Positions 36,189 to 44,886 of a DNA stretch of 64,000 nucleotides are shown one piece after another (the stretch's first letter is position 1; each line of letters begins with the position of its first letter). A model generated the notes under the pieces. It had not been told where the DNA came from. It searched no databases and worked only from the letters and a program-made list of their open reading frames with translations. The DNA is from Acetatifactor muris (lineage in GTDB: Bacteria > Bacillota > Clostridia > Lachnospirales > Lachnospiraceae): positions 62,001-126,000 of the forward strand of contig NZ_JANJZD010000008.1 of the NCBI RefSeq assembly GCF_024623325.1, given 5' to 3'. A program made the translations under genes and the position numbers.

Positions 36189-36914
36189 TCATGCCGCCTT
36201 CCTGTACTGCCAACTATAAGTGGCTACAAAGGGACAGCTAACTGAGTACCTCCCCGAATTACTCCCTTTTATTTTGCTAACCTTATCATCTGTTATATTC
36301 ACCTTTTCATCTCCATCTACTTTCTTCGCCGGAACGCCTATATAGATTCCTTCTTCCGCAATAGTATTTATGATCACTGCTCCGGCACCGATAATCGTAT
36401 CCGAACAGATTTCAACATTATTAGAAACGATCACTCCCGTACCAATCCAGGTATCTTCACCAACTGTTACAGTCCCACAAAGATGAGCCCCCACGGATAC
36501 ATGTACAAAATTCCCCAGGATACAATCATGATCTACAGAAGCACTTGTATTTACAATGCACCCTCTGCCTATCTCTGTATTTCCATTAATGACTGTCCCC
36601 GCCATAACCACAGACCCCTCACCAATCAGAACATCAGCTGCAATTACAGCGTGAGGATGAATCAAAACGGGAAATATTCTTCCCTTATCCCGCTCCATCA
36701 ATTTCTTTCTTATCCTTCCATTTCCAACGGCAACAAAGATATCCCCGTCAAGCTCTGCCGTCATAATATCCGGTCCAAGAACAGGATATCCTGCACACTC
36801 TTTCAAGTCAGAATTGTTATCAAGAAAAACTATATCCTTATATTCATTTAACCTTGCAATATCTGCTACAACCCTGCCATGTCCACTGGCCCCGATAATA
36901 ATCAGTCTGTTCAA
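36189..36914 (-). CDS. NeuD/PglD-type acyltransferase, second copy
   Basis: The protein has about 241 residues from a TTG at 36914, chosen because GGAGGG lies seven bases before it and TTGA overlaps the sugar transferase stop; an ATG at 36929 lies ahead of the GGAGGG. It has LIIIGASGHGRVVADIA at the N-terminus, catalytic His in SVDHDCILGNFVHVSVGAH, cited by SVDHDCILG, and beta-helix repeats. About 30 extra C-terminal residues have no recognised motif. Confidence 0.83.
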   Translation of the reverse strand: MNRLIIIGASGHGRVVADIARLNEYKDIVFLDNNSDLKECAGYPVLGPDIMTAELDGDIFVAVGNGRIRKKLMERDKGRIFPVLIHPHAVIAADVLIGEGSVVMAGTVINGNTEIGRGCIVNTSASVDHDCILGNFVHVSVGAHLCGTVTVGEDTWIGTGVIVSNNVEICSDTIIGAGAVIINTIAEEGIYIGVPAKKVDGDEKVNITDDKVSKIKGSNSGRYSVSCPFVATYSWQYRKAA

Positions 36915-37588
36915 TTTGGCGCCCTCCATTGCGCTTTCACATCTTCCGATGTACCCATAAATTCTTCCATTGTCACAGAGGTTTCAGAACTGATTCCCTC
37001 ACGTTTTAATACAGTTTTAACTGTATCCAGGATAATTTTCATGTCACCTGAAAAAGAAATATTCTTCGTATACCAGATGTCCATTGCGAATTTATCTTCC
37101 CAAGATACATTGTTTCTTCCATGCGCCTGCGCATAGCCAGTAAGTCCCGGTCTAACATCATGTCTGTGACGTTGTTCTTCATTATACCTGTCCAAATATC
37201 TGACCAATAAAGGTCTTGGCCCTATCAGAGACATATCGCCCTTCAATATGTTGAATACCTCAGGTATCTCATCCATGCTAGTTCGGCGTAACCAGGTTCC
37301 AAAAGGTGTAATCCTTTCATTGTCTGGCAGAAGTTCTCCTTTATCATCCCTTGTGTCCGTCATAGTCCTGAACTTATAAAGGTAGAAAATCTTTTCTTTT
37401 CCCGTCTTGGAATCTATCTTTCCCGGACGCTCCTGTTTGAACAATATCGGTGAACCCAGCTTGACCCGTACCAGAAAGGCAATTATGGCATACAGCCAGC
37501 AGCACAATACCATCATCAACAGAGAGCATATAATATCTATTAGCCGCTTGAAGAACAGAGCATATGGGCCTTTTTTAACTTTTTCCAC
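36911..37588 (-). CDS. Undecaprenyl-phosphate sugar phosphotransferase (PglC-like)
   Basis: The protein has about 225 residues from the GTG at 37588, which has GGAG seven bases upstream; the TTG at 37612 has none. A membrane helix near residues 12-40 is followed by FYLYKFRTMTD, RTSMDEIPEVFNILKGDMSLIGPRP, cited by DEIPEVFNILKG and SLIGPRP, and RPGLTGYAQAHGRN. It puts the first sugar-1-phosphate on undecaprenyl phosphate and starts the repeat unit. Its length matches the minimal PglC type. Confidence 0.92.
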   Translation of the reverse strand: MEKVKKGPYALFFKRLIDIICSLLMMVLCCWLYAIIAFLVRVKLGSPILFKQERPGKIDSKTGKEKIFYLYKFRTMTDTRDDKGELLPDNERITPFGTWLRRTSMDEIPEVFNILKGDMSLIGPRPLLVRYLDRYNEEQRHRHDVRPGLTGYAQAHGRNNVSWEDKFAMDIWYTKNISFSGDMKIILDTVKTVLKREGISSETSVTMEEFMGTSEDVKAQWRAPN

Positions 37589-37604
37589 ACAATTTCTCCG
37601 TCTT

Positions 37605-38891
37605 TTATTCAAAGCAGGCCCTGATCACATTAATAATCATATCCTGCTGCCCAGTTGTCATTTTGTTATCACTTGGCAGGCAAAACCCTCTATTGAAAAT
37701 GTCCATACTAACATCTGTAACTGAACCTTCCATATATGCATTCGTCATTGCCCTGCCATTGCCACCTCTGGTGATAAATCCATTCATCCTGTAAATAGGC
37801 TGCATATGCATCGGCTTCCAGATGGGTCTTCCCTCTGCATTGATAAAAGCAAGTGCTTCCAGTATCTCAGTAGGGCAAGATTTACCTGCTTCTTTCACAT
37901 AGCAGACATCTGTTTCACCTCTGATCTGTTTGCACATGGCATCCTTATCTATAAAAAGGCAGCTCAGCCAGAAATTTGGCTCACTATTCTCTGTATCATA
38001 TGGATTCATCCTGACAGGAAGATCCTTCAGACCTTCTTTGTATCGCTCATAAATCGCCTTTTTCAGGGCAATATGCTCTTCCAGATATGGATATTGTCCT
38101 CTTACAACACCGGCAATCACATTCGACATCCGGTAATTATATCCTAACTCTTCATGCTGGTACCACGGAGCTGCCTCTCTGGCCTGTGTAGACCACTTAC
38201 GCACCTTATTGGCGGCTTCCACGCTGTCCGTCAGAAGCATTCCCCCTGCACTTCCCGTGATAATCTTGTTTCCGTTATAGCTGATACAATTATATTTTCC
38301 AAATGAACCTGTTTGTTTTCCCTTATATGTGGCGCCCAATGACTCTGCGGCATCCTCAACAATAATCGCTTTGTGTCTTTCACACACTGCATTCAGCTCA
38401 TTCATCTTTCCCGGAGTTCCGTACAGATGTGCCATGACCACCAGCTTTACTTCTGGATAAATTTCAAATGCCTTTTCTAAAGCAACAGGATCCATGTTCC
38501 AGGTATCTTCCTCTGTGTCAATGAATACCGGAATACCATTCTCATATATGATGGGATTTACTGTTGCATCAAAAGTCAAATCACTGGCAAAAACTCTCTT
38601 TCCTTCCAGGGCACCATAACCCACTGACGGCTGGCCATACAACTCCTGTCCTGCCAACTTCATTGCCATATGCAGTGCTGCTGTTCCGGCCGACAATGCT
38701 ACTGCATGCTTACACCCGCTCTTTTCCCGTGCAAGTGTTTCAATCCGATCTATATTCTCTCCAACCGTAGACATCCAGTTGGTTTGATATGCCTCTCTTA
38801 CATATTCCATCTCTTCTCCGTGCATCGTCGGAGAAGAAAGCCATACTTTTTGCTCAAAAGGCTGAAATCTGCCCGCATTATTAAACGCCAT
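37605..38891 (-). CDS. DegT/DnrJ family sugar aminotransferase (PglE-like)
   Basis: The protein has 428 residues. PLP enzyme motifs are ALSAGTAALHMAMK, SDLTFDATVNPI, VEDAAESLGATYKG and the Schiff-base Lys in SYNGNKIITGSAGG. With the PglC- and PglD-like proteins it suggests a 2,4-diamino-type or 4-amino-6-deoxy initiating sugar (bacillosamine-like), but no PglF-type dehydratase is in the window. It is the first structural gene after the terminator at 38961-38987. Confidence 0.9.
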   Translation of the reverse strand: MAFNNAGRFQPFEQKVWLSSPTMHGEEMEYVREAYQTNWMSTVGENIDRIETLAREKSGCKHAVALSAGTAALHMAMKLAGQELYGQPSVGYGALEGKRVFASDLTFDATVNPIIYENGIPVFIDTEEDTWNMDPVALEKAFEIYPEVKLVVMAHLYGTPGKMNELNAVCERHKAIIVEDAAESLGATYKGKQTGSFGKYNCISYNGNKIITGSAGGMLLTDSVEAANKVRKWSTQAREAAPWYQHEELGYNYRMSNVIAGVVRGQYPYLEEHIALKKAIYERYKEGLKDLPVRMNPYDTENSEPNFWLSCLFIDKDAMCKQIRGETDVCYVKEAGKSCPTEILEALAFINAEGRPIWKPMHMQPIYRMNGFITRGGNGRAMTNAYMEGSVTDVSMDIFNRGFCLPSDNKMTTGQQDMIINVIRACFE

Positions 38892-38960
38892 TTTCTATCT
38901 CTCCCGCTGTCTGTAAAAGCCATTTGTACATCTCAATAAGAGAATTTAATTTTATTTCAT

Positions 38961-38987
38961 AAAAAAATTATCGCCGTCAGCGATAAT
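38961..38987 (-). terminator. Intrinsic terminator in the operon leader
   Basis: On the minus strand ATTATCGC-TGACG-GCGATAAT forms an 8-bp stem followed at once by six or seven T. It sits about 70 bases before the first structural gene of the 24 kb operon and downstream of the two LoaP-like genes, so transcription must pass it to express the operon. This is the arrangement expected for a LoaP-controlled leader. Confidence 0.75.
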
Positions 38988-39095
38988 CCACAATAAAGCA
39001 TAATTTCATTTGACCTCTGATATAGTTCCGTTTTATGAGATCTTACAGTCCTTTTCTTTGTCTATAATTCCAAAATATTTATTGCTGTCTTATAT

Positions 39096-39284
39096 TTATC
39101 TGCCAAACAAGCCTGTGGAACCTCCACAGACCTGTAATTTGCTGCCTTCAGGACGTGCTTCGCCATTCGGCATATCTCTATCCCGGCGTTCTACCGCTTT
39201 GTCCACTGCCTTCCATACCGCGCGCGAAGCGTCGTATACAAACTGCAGCTTCTTAACATTCTCCCCGCTTCTCCACCACCCCAA
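39096..39284 (-). CDS. Possible small ORF overlapping the second LoaP-like gene
   Basis: An ATG at 39284 opens a 62-codon frame ending in GGSTGLFGR. It begins inside the end of the LoaP-like gene and covers the 39107-39135 hairpin, whose bases encode the final residues. There is no strong ribosome binding site and no recognised family. It may be only a by-product of the conserved RNA hairpin sequence. Confidence 0.25.
   Translation of the reverse strand: MGWWRSGENVKKLQFVYDASRAVWKAVDKAVERRDRDMPNGEARPEGSKLQVCGGSTGLFGR
39107..39135 (-). promoter_or_regulatory. Thirteen-base-pair RNA hairpin, candidate LoaP recognition element
   Basis: On the minus strand ACAGGTCTGTGGA pairs with TCCACAGGCTTGT around a GGT loop: 13 continuous pairs, two of them G-U. 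It lies between the LoaP-like genes and the intrinsic terminator. Known LoaP proteins need a short hairpin in the nascent leader RNA to load on polymerase; that this is such an element is inferred from position and strength. Confidence 0.55.
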
Positions 39285-39765
39285 GCCCCAGTGTCACTTC
39301 CACTGTCCTTCCCAGCAAAGGTACCTCCAGCACCACCAAACGTTTGTGCCGCAGAATTTTCTTAATCTTCCCTTCATAGCCAGCCAGCGCTCCCTCTGTG
39401 ACCACAAGCCTGTCCCCTTCCAGATACCCTTCCGAATACCTCACCACATGAGCCTCATCCTGCAGGCTCCGCAAATAGTCCTCTTCGTCTCTGTATAAGG
39501 GTGTAATTTCTTCTCCCGTGGTCAGCAGCTTCGTCATAACCTTTATTTCTTTCAGGCGCATATAGAGCTCCCGAGGCCTGTCCGTCTCAATGAAAATATA
39601 CCCGGGAAAAAGTCTGGTCCTGATAATCTGCCATTCACCCCGAAGCTTTGTCTGCCTCTCTGCCAGAGGAACGAACACATCCTCGTTCTCTCCTATGACT
39701 CTGTCCCGGCATTTCTGAGCAATCTCCATCTCCCGGCCTGTGTAGACCTGTATCACATACCACAT
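39253..39765 (-). CDS. loaP: NusG-family antiterminator (LoaP-like), second of two
   Basis: The protein has 170 residues from the ATG at 39765, which has TGGAG eight bases upstream. It has a NusG N-terminal domain (MWYVIQVYTGREMEIAQKC, RTRLFPGYIFIETD) and a KOW domain (VTEGALAGYEGKIKKIL, RRTVEVTLG-like end). LoaP proteins are specialised NusG paralogs that keep polymerase from stopping in long biosynthetic operons. The gene follows another LoaP-like gene by 16 bases and precedes the operon leader. Confidence 0.85.
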   Translation of the reverse strand: MWYVIQVYTGREMEIAQKCRDRVIGENEDVFVPLAERQTKLRGEWQIIRTRLFPGYIFIETDRPRELYMRLKEIKVMTKLLTTGEEITPLYRDEEDYLRSLQDEAHVVRYSEGYLEGDRLVVTEGALAGYEGKIKKILRHKRLVVLEVPLLGRTVEVTLGLGVVEKRGEC

Positions 39766-39781
39766 TCCATAAGCTCCAGCC

Positions 39782-40279
39782 TCACTTTTCAATCTCTATC
39801 CCAAGATAAAGCACCCTGCCTCCCAGAATGTCCGTTTCCACCTCAGCCACCCTCCGGTGCAGATCTACTTTACGTACCATATCTCCCACCTTCCGGAGGG
39901 GACCGGACAGGAATTCCACATTGCCGTCACTGTCCACCCGCACTCTTGAGAGGCCAATCTCTCCCTCTGTATCTGCCAGTCGTTCCATCAGGTCAGATTC
40001 CTTTTTCTCCAATATAGACGCCCATGCATCAGCTCCCAACATCCGTGGCTTCGGCAGCTTTTTCAGCTCACGGTACACCGCCTCCGGATGATCTGTGGCA
40101 ATGAATACGTATCCCGGCAGAAGCTTCTCACGCACAGTCTGCCACTGCCCGCCATATTTCTTCCGCCTGCTTCTGGTCAGATGGAAGCATCTGACATACA
40201 GTTCCTTTGGCAGCGCACTCTCCACGAAAGATTCCGTTTTTGCCTCATCCCCATCCTTTACATGTACCGCATACCACAT
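39782..40279 (-). CDS. NusG-family antiterminator (LoaP-like), first of two
   Basis: The protein has 165 residues from the ATG at 40279, preceded by AGAGAGGT. It has the NusG N-terminal domain (MWYAVHVKDGDEAKTESFV, REKLLPGYVFIATD) and a KOW-type end (FLSGPLRKVGDMVRKVDLHRRVAEVE, cited by FLSGPLRKVGD and RRVAEVE). It is diverged from the second copy and may have a different target or act with it. A TTGCAA and a TATAGT lie upstream on the minus strand, but with a 19-base gap. Confidence 0.83.
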   Translation of the reverse strand: MWYAVHVKDGDEAKTESFVESALPKELYVRCFHLTRSRRKKYGGQWQTVREKLLPGYVFIATDHPEAVYRELKKLPKPRMLGADAWASILEKKESDLMERLADTEGEIGLSRVRVDSDGNVEFLSGPLRKVGDMVRKVDLHRRVAEVETDILGGRVLYLGIEIEK

Positions 40280-40387
40280 ACGCACCTCTCTGTCTTCGAC
40301 TGATATCAGGAAAATGTCGACAATTCCGGCTTTCCATAGTGCCTGGAGATGTGGATAAAATACGGATAAAACTATAGTTTTTTCCAC

Positions 40388-40956
40388 GACTACCCTTGCA
40401 AAAGAAATCCAAGTGTGTTAGAATGTGATTCAGCGTTTTAGGGAATATTATTTGTTGATATTGCTTAAAATTGCGAATTGGTATCAGAGCTTTCTTGGTT
40501 GAAATTTTCTTTCGATTTGTGCCTCACGAATCGCGGATAAATGTATACTTTTTTCCGCGATCCATCAATAGTTCAGTTATCAATGAAGATATTTAATGTC
40601 ATTTTCCTGCTAATCTTCAGACCATAAAAATATCTGTTAAGCAGCTCTCTGTCTCACGCATTGGGGCTACAAACTGTGTAATGTTCCCGCTGGCAGACTC
40701 CAGAACCGTTATTTTCCGGTCCGCCTGTACCAATTGGAACAGGCGGAATACATCCCATCAGTGTTTTTTAATTTCCCTTGAGTTTATATGGCACCCTTCG
40801 GCCTTTTTGCTTTTCAGATCCAGCCATGACTTCTTTAGCTGCTTCTTTAATGCAGGCAGTCGCCCTTTGCACAGCCTGTAATCACATTCCAATAAGCAGA
40901 CCACTCTTCACTTTCAATTACCTAAATTCCATTATACTTCTCCTGGTCCGGTCTGT
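40388..40956. other. Intergenic region between divergent LoaP-like and acyl-CoA synthetase genes
   Basis: No gene was recognised. It contains an 8-bp stem ATCGCGGA/TCCGCGAT (40530-40537 with 40554-40561) and a TATACT box near 40932 pointing to the plus strand. Several short frames here lack ribosome binding sites and resemble nothing known. Confidence 0.4.
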
Positions 40957-40992
40957 ACGTAACAGTTCAGACCAGACACTGAACTGTTACGT
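40957..40992 (+). promoter_or_regulatory. Perfect 14-bp inverted repeat in the acyl-CoA synthetase leader
   Basis: ACGTAACAGTTCAG (40957-40970) pairs perfectly with CTGAACTGTTACGT (40979-40992) around an 8-base loop. It lies after a TATACT -10-like box and about 150 bases before the synthetase start. It could be an operator of a dimeric regulator or an RNA hairpin; there is no T-run. Confidence 0.45.
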
Positions 40993-41145
40993 CTGTACCA
41001 TTAAATTTTACTTCATCCCCCCACATAAAATTGACTTTTCCGCCAAGATATGATACCTTTAATAATGCAGCACTTTACAGTGTCAAATTATCCCGCATTA
41101 AATAAATGTGCATCTGCGAAACTACAAATAAGGAGACCAAAAGCC

Positions 41146-42780
41146 ATGCCAGTAACAGATTATCTGGACAGAAATGCCCGAATGTATCCCAACGAAATCG
41201 CATTGGTGGAGCTGAACCCGGACGAAAAGGACACCCGGAGGACCACATGGAAAGAATATGAGCTGATTCAGCCTGATTCCTTTCAGCCTTATCGGCACGA
41301 GATTACGTGGAGTGTTTTCAATGAGAAGGCCAACCGCTTCGCCAATATGCTCATCGGCCGGGGAATTAAGAAGGGAGATAAAGTAGCTGTTCTCATGTAT
41401 AACTGCCTGGAATGGCTCCCCATATATTTCGGTGTGCTGAAAACCGGTGCCATTGCGGTACCTTTTAATTTCCGATATGACGCGGAAGAAATCCTCTACT
41501 GCGCCGAACTGGCCGAAGTGGATATCATCGTATTCGGGCCTGCGTTCATCGGCCGTATCGAGCTGAATGCCGAACGTCTCTGTAAGGGAAGACTTCTGAT
41601 TTATGTGGGAGACAATTGCCCCAGCTTTGCCGAGAGCTACCACGAGCTGGTGGCAGATTATTCCAGCCAGGCTCCTGATATCAAAATCACGGAGGAAGAT
41701 TTCGGTGCAATTTATTTCTCTTCGGGAACCACCGGTTTTCCCAAAGCGATTTTACATAAGCATCAGAGCCTGACGCAGGCGGCGGAGATGGAGCAGAAGC
41801 ATCACGGCACCAACCGGGACGACACTTTTCTCTGTATCCCGCCTCTGTACCACACCGGCGCCAAATTTCACTGGATGGGCAGTCTGGTGGCAGGGAGCAA
41901 AGCCATTCTGTTGAAAGGGACGAAACCGGAGACCATTCTCTCTGCCATCTCCAATGAGCATTGTACCATTGTCTGGCTGCTGGTGCCCTGGGCGCAGGAT
42001 ATTCTGGATGCGCTGGATTCCGGCGCCATAAGAGCAGAAGACTATCAGCTGAAGCAGTGGCGCCTGATGCACATCGGCGCACAGCCGGTTCCGCCTTCTC
42101 TCATCAAGCGCTGGAAGGCTTATTTCCCGGACCATGATTATGATACCAATTATGGGCTCTCCGAGTCCACCGGCCCCGGCTGCGTGCATCTGGGAATGGA
42201 AAATATCCACAAGGTGGGCGCCATCGGTGTTCCGGGTTATCGTTGGTCCTGCAAAATTGTGGACGAGAACGGTATGGAAGTAAGTCAGGGAGATGTGGGC
42301 GAGCTCTGTGTCAAAGGGCCCGGTCTCATGACCTGTTATTATCGGGACGAGCAGGCCACTGCCGACGCTCTGAAGGATGGGTGGCTCTACACAGGCGATA
42401 TGGCCGTGCAGGATGAAGAGGGCTTCTATTTCCTGGTAGACCGCAAAAAGGATGTGATTGTCAGCGGCGGTGAGAATATCTATCCGGTACAGATAGAAGA
42501 CTTCCTGAGACGGTATGATAAAATAAAAGATGCAGCCGTCATCGGCCTGCCTGACAGGCGTCTGGGAGAAAAGACAGCGGCAATCATCGAAATCAAGGAA
42601 GGCACGGAATGTACCCGGGAAGAAATCGAGCAGTTCTGCAGAGAGCTGCCCAGGTACAAGCGCCCCAAAGAAATCATTTTCAGCGAGATTCCCAGGAATG
42701 CCACCGGGAAAATTGAGAAGCCAAAGCTGCGTAAAATGTACGGTGCGGAGCGCCTTGTGGCCCGGGAAAACATGGGGTAA
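41146..42780 (+). CDS. Acyl-CoA synthetase (AMP-dependent ligase)
   Basis: The protein has 544 residues from the ATG at 41146, which follows AGGAGA; the frame is open upstream to 41050 but without a site. Motifs are the phosphate loop YFSSGTTGFPKAILHKH, NYGLSESTGPGC, the ATP-binding YTGDMAVQDEEGFYFLVDRKKD, cited by YTGDMAVQDEEG, and catalytic Lys in PRNATGKIEKPKLR. It activates a fatty or aromatic acid to its CoA ester. It is monocistronic and near an AraC-type regulator gene. Confidence 0.9.
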   Translation: MPVTDYLDRNARMYPNEIALVELNPDEKDTRRTTWKEYELIQPDSFQPYRHEITWSVFNEKANRFANMLIGRGIKKGDKVAVLMYNCLEWLPIYFGVLKTGAIAVPFNFRYDAEEILYCAELAEVDIIVFGPAFIGRIELNAERLCKGRLLIYVGDNCPSFAESYHELVADYSSQAPDIKITEEDFGAIYFSSGTTGFPKAILHKHQSLTQAAEMEQKHHGTNRDDTFLCIPPLYHTGAKFHWMGSLVAGSKAILLKGTKPETILSAISNEHCTIVWLLVPWAQDILDALDSGAIRAEDYQLKQWRLMHIGAQPVPPSLIKRWKAYFPDHDYDTNYGLSESTGPGCVHLGMENIHKVGAIGVPGYRWSCKIVDENGMEVSQGDVGELCVKGPGLMTCYYRDEQATADALKDGWLYTGDMAVQDEEGFYFLVDRKKDVIVSGGENIYPVQIEDFLRRYDKIKDAAVIGLPDRRLGEKTAAIIEIKEGTECTREEIEQFCRELPRYKRPKEIIFSEIPRNATGKIEKPKLRKMYGAERLVARENMG

Positions 42781-42898
42781 TTGCGCTGTTATGTAAAGTA
42801 TCCTCCAGCCGCCAACGTTTTCTGCTGTTTTTACCACATTTCAGGCCAGTTTACAGGAAACCGCACCCCGACTGTGAAAGGAATTCGGTGCATCCCCA

Positions 42899-43058
42899 GA
42901 GCGTGTTTGAAAATTGCTTTCTGCCAGATGTGCGTCACAATTTGTGGGAGATTTGGGTCAAATGAAGGGCGCATAGCGGGCTATGTAACCTGAATTTGAC
43001 CCAAAGATACCGCAAAGTAGGGCGTGCAGATGGCGGGAATGAATTTTCAAACACGATC
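42899..43058. repeat. Long palindromic intergenic repeat (MITE/BIME-like)
   Basis: About 155 bases form one imperfect palindrome. GTGTTTGAAAATT at 42903 matches the inverted AATTTTCAAACAC ending at 43054; TTTGGGTCAAAT and ATTTGACCCAAA lie near the centre; TCTGCCAGATGTGCG matches CGTGCAGATGGCGG. There is no gene inside. The ends are sharply defined, as for a non-autonomous mobile or REP-like element found in many copies in related genomes (recalled, not checked). Confidence 0.7.
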
Positions 43059-43145
43059 CAGGAGCAGTTCGGACAATTTAAAGCATAAAAAGGCAGGATT
43101 TTCACCTTCGGATAAGCTATACTGTTTTCAGGAGGCAGGAAAGAG

Positions 43146-44093
43146 ATGGAATGGCTGGCAAGTTTAAGGAAATCAATCGACTATATGGAAGAGCATCTGC
43201 TCACGGATATTGGCGCCATGGAAGTAGCAGATGCGGTGCATATATCTCCTTTCTATTTTCAGAAGGGCTTTAAAATTGTGACAGGCTATTCTATCGGTGA
43301 GTACCTCAGGAACCGCCGGCTGTATCTGGCAGGATTGGATGTCATAAGGGGAGGCGGTGATTGCCGTGAAAAAAGCCCATACAGGGAAAGAAACAGCGGA
43401 TATGCCGAAGAGAAGATCATCGATCTGGCATATAAATACGGGTATGATACCCCGGAAAGCTTTACAAGGGCTTTCTCCCGCTTTCACGGCGTATCTCCCA
43501 TGCGTCTTCGGGAACAGCCTCATCGAATAAAGGTATTCCTGCCCCTGACAGTGGAGATTTCGATTAAAGGAGGAAACAAAATGGACTTTACAATTGAAAA
43601 AAGGGAACCCATGAAAATGATCGGGTTTGAAAGGAATTTTTCGTATGACACTTCGTATCGGGAAATCCCTGAATTCTGGTCTGAATTCTGTGGACGATAC
43701 TGTGGAAGCGACGCTGGGTTCGATCAGGAAGAGAACGAAATCAGGCAGACCATTGCGGAGTGTATGGTAGGAGAATTTGGAGTCTGCATTGATGATATTG
43801 GGGATGGAAAGCAGTTTCGCTATTATATTGCAGGTGCGTATCAGGGAGGAAAAATTCCGAAAGGGATGAAAGTTTTTGAAATTCCTGCCAGTGAATGGGC
43901 TAAATTTAAGTGTATCGGAACCATGCCGCAGGCTTTGCAGACAGTCAATACCCGAATTTTTTCGGAATGGCTTCCCGGAAATCAGGATTTTGAAATGACG
44001 TTCCCGATCAATATAGAATGGTATTCCGGCGGGGATACAGCGGACAGTAATTACGAAAGCGCTATCTGGATCCCTGTGAGGCGCCTTGGATAA
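43146..44093 (+). CDS. AraC-family regulator with GyrI-like ligand domain
   Basis: The protein has 315 residues. Residues 1-125 hold the two helix-turn-helix units (DAVHISPFYFQKGFK, then DTPESFTRAFSRFHGVSPM). Residues 146-315 are a GyrI/SOUL-like small-molecule binding domain (MDFTIEKREPMKMIGFERN, PASEWAKFKCIGTMPQAL). About 19 extra residues (GGGDCREKSPYRERNSG region) lie between the two helical units. An internal ATG at 43581 with AAAGGAGG upstream starts exactly at the second domain and could make it alone. GGAGG precedes the start at 43146. Confidence 0.87.
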   Translation: MEWLASLRKSIDYMEEHLLTDIGAMEVADAVHISPFYFQKGFKIVTGYSIGEYLRNRRLYLAGLDVIRGGGDCREKSPYRERNSGYAEEKIIDLAYKYGYDTPESFTRAFSRFHGVSPMRLREQPHRIKVFLPLTVEISIKGGNKMDFTIEKREPMKMIGFERNFSYDTSYREIPEFWSEFCGRYCGSDAGFDQEENEIRQTIAECMVGEFGVCIDDIGDGKQFRYYIAGAYQGGKIPKGMKVFEIPASEWAKFKCIGTMPQALQTVNTRIFSEWLPGNQDFEMTFPINIEWYSGGDTADSNYESAIWIPVRRLG

Positions 44094-44120
44094 ATGGAGC
44101 AGGGAAGCGCGGACCGGACA

Positions 44121-44858
44121 TCAGTCATAGTCCACGCTCATCAGACAAAGCCCCTGAGGCGGAGCCGTAGGCCCCGCCTTTTTTCTGTCCGGACATTCGA
44201 GAACTTCTTTCACCTGCTGCGGCGTCATCCGGCCGCAGCCCACTTCCAGCAGGGTACCCACCATAATGCGAACCATATTCTGCAGGAATCCTGTTCCATG
44301 AAAAGTGAAATACAGATATCCGCCCTCACAGGTGATTTCAATCCGGTCCACCACCCGCACGGTGGATTTCTTCATCCGGGGATTCACGCAGAAATTCCGA
44401 AAATCATGTTCCCCTTTCAGCAGCTCTGCCGCCTGCAGCATAAGCTTCACATCAGGCATTTCATCCAGTGCCCAGTAGTACTTTCTGTCGAAAACCGGTC
44501 TGACCTCCCCTGTGTAACAGGTATAACGATAGGTCTTGCCGATTGCATTATAACGGGCATGAAATCTGGGGGAAGCCTGCCTGACCTCCTTCACCGCAAT
44601 GTCGTCGGGCAGGTAGCGATTCAGGTAGTCCCGAATCTCCTCCGGCGTACAGTCCGTCTCCAGAAAAGCATTGGCTGCCATCCCTCTGGCATGAACGCCG
44701 GCGTCCGTGCGGCCGGCTCCGATGACTTCCGTCTCCTTTCCGCACAGCACGCCCAGCACGTTCTCAAGCTTCCCCTGAATGGTAGTCTGTTCCGGCTGAC
44801 GCTGCCAGCCGGAATAGCGGCTTCCGTCATATTCAATCAAAAATTTATAATTATTCAT
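44121..44858 (-). CDS. truA: tRNA pseudouridine synthase A
   Basis: The protein has 245 residues, the normal length. Motifs are YDGSRYSGWQRQP, the catalytic Asp in AGRTDAGVHARG, FHARYNAIGKTYRY, and HDFRNFCV. It converts uridines 38-40 of the tRNA anticodon arm to pseudouridine. The ATG at 44858 is followed downstream by no operon partner; the gene converges with the AraC-type gene. Confidence 0.95.
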   Translation of the reverse strand: MNNYKFLIEYDGSRYSGWQRQPEQTTIQGKLENVLGVLCGKETEVIGAGRTDAGVHARGMAANAFLETDCTPEEIRDYLNRYLPDDIAVKEVRQASPRFHARYNAIGKTYRYTCYTGEVRPVFDRKYYWALDEMPDVKLMLQAAELLKGEHDFRNFCVNPRMKKSTVRVVDRIEITCEGGYLYFTFHGTGFLQNMVRIMVGTLLEVGCGRMTPQQVKEVLECPDRKKAGPTAPPQGLCLMSVDYD

Positions 44859-44886
44859 AAGCTGCCCTTTTCATTTCCAGTGACAT

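Noticed and set aside
41752..42837. Minus-strand frame of 361 codons opposite the acyl-CoA synthetase gene
   Set aside because: The synthetase has complete adenylation motifs and a good ribosome binding site; the antisense frame has neither.
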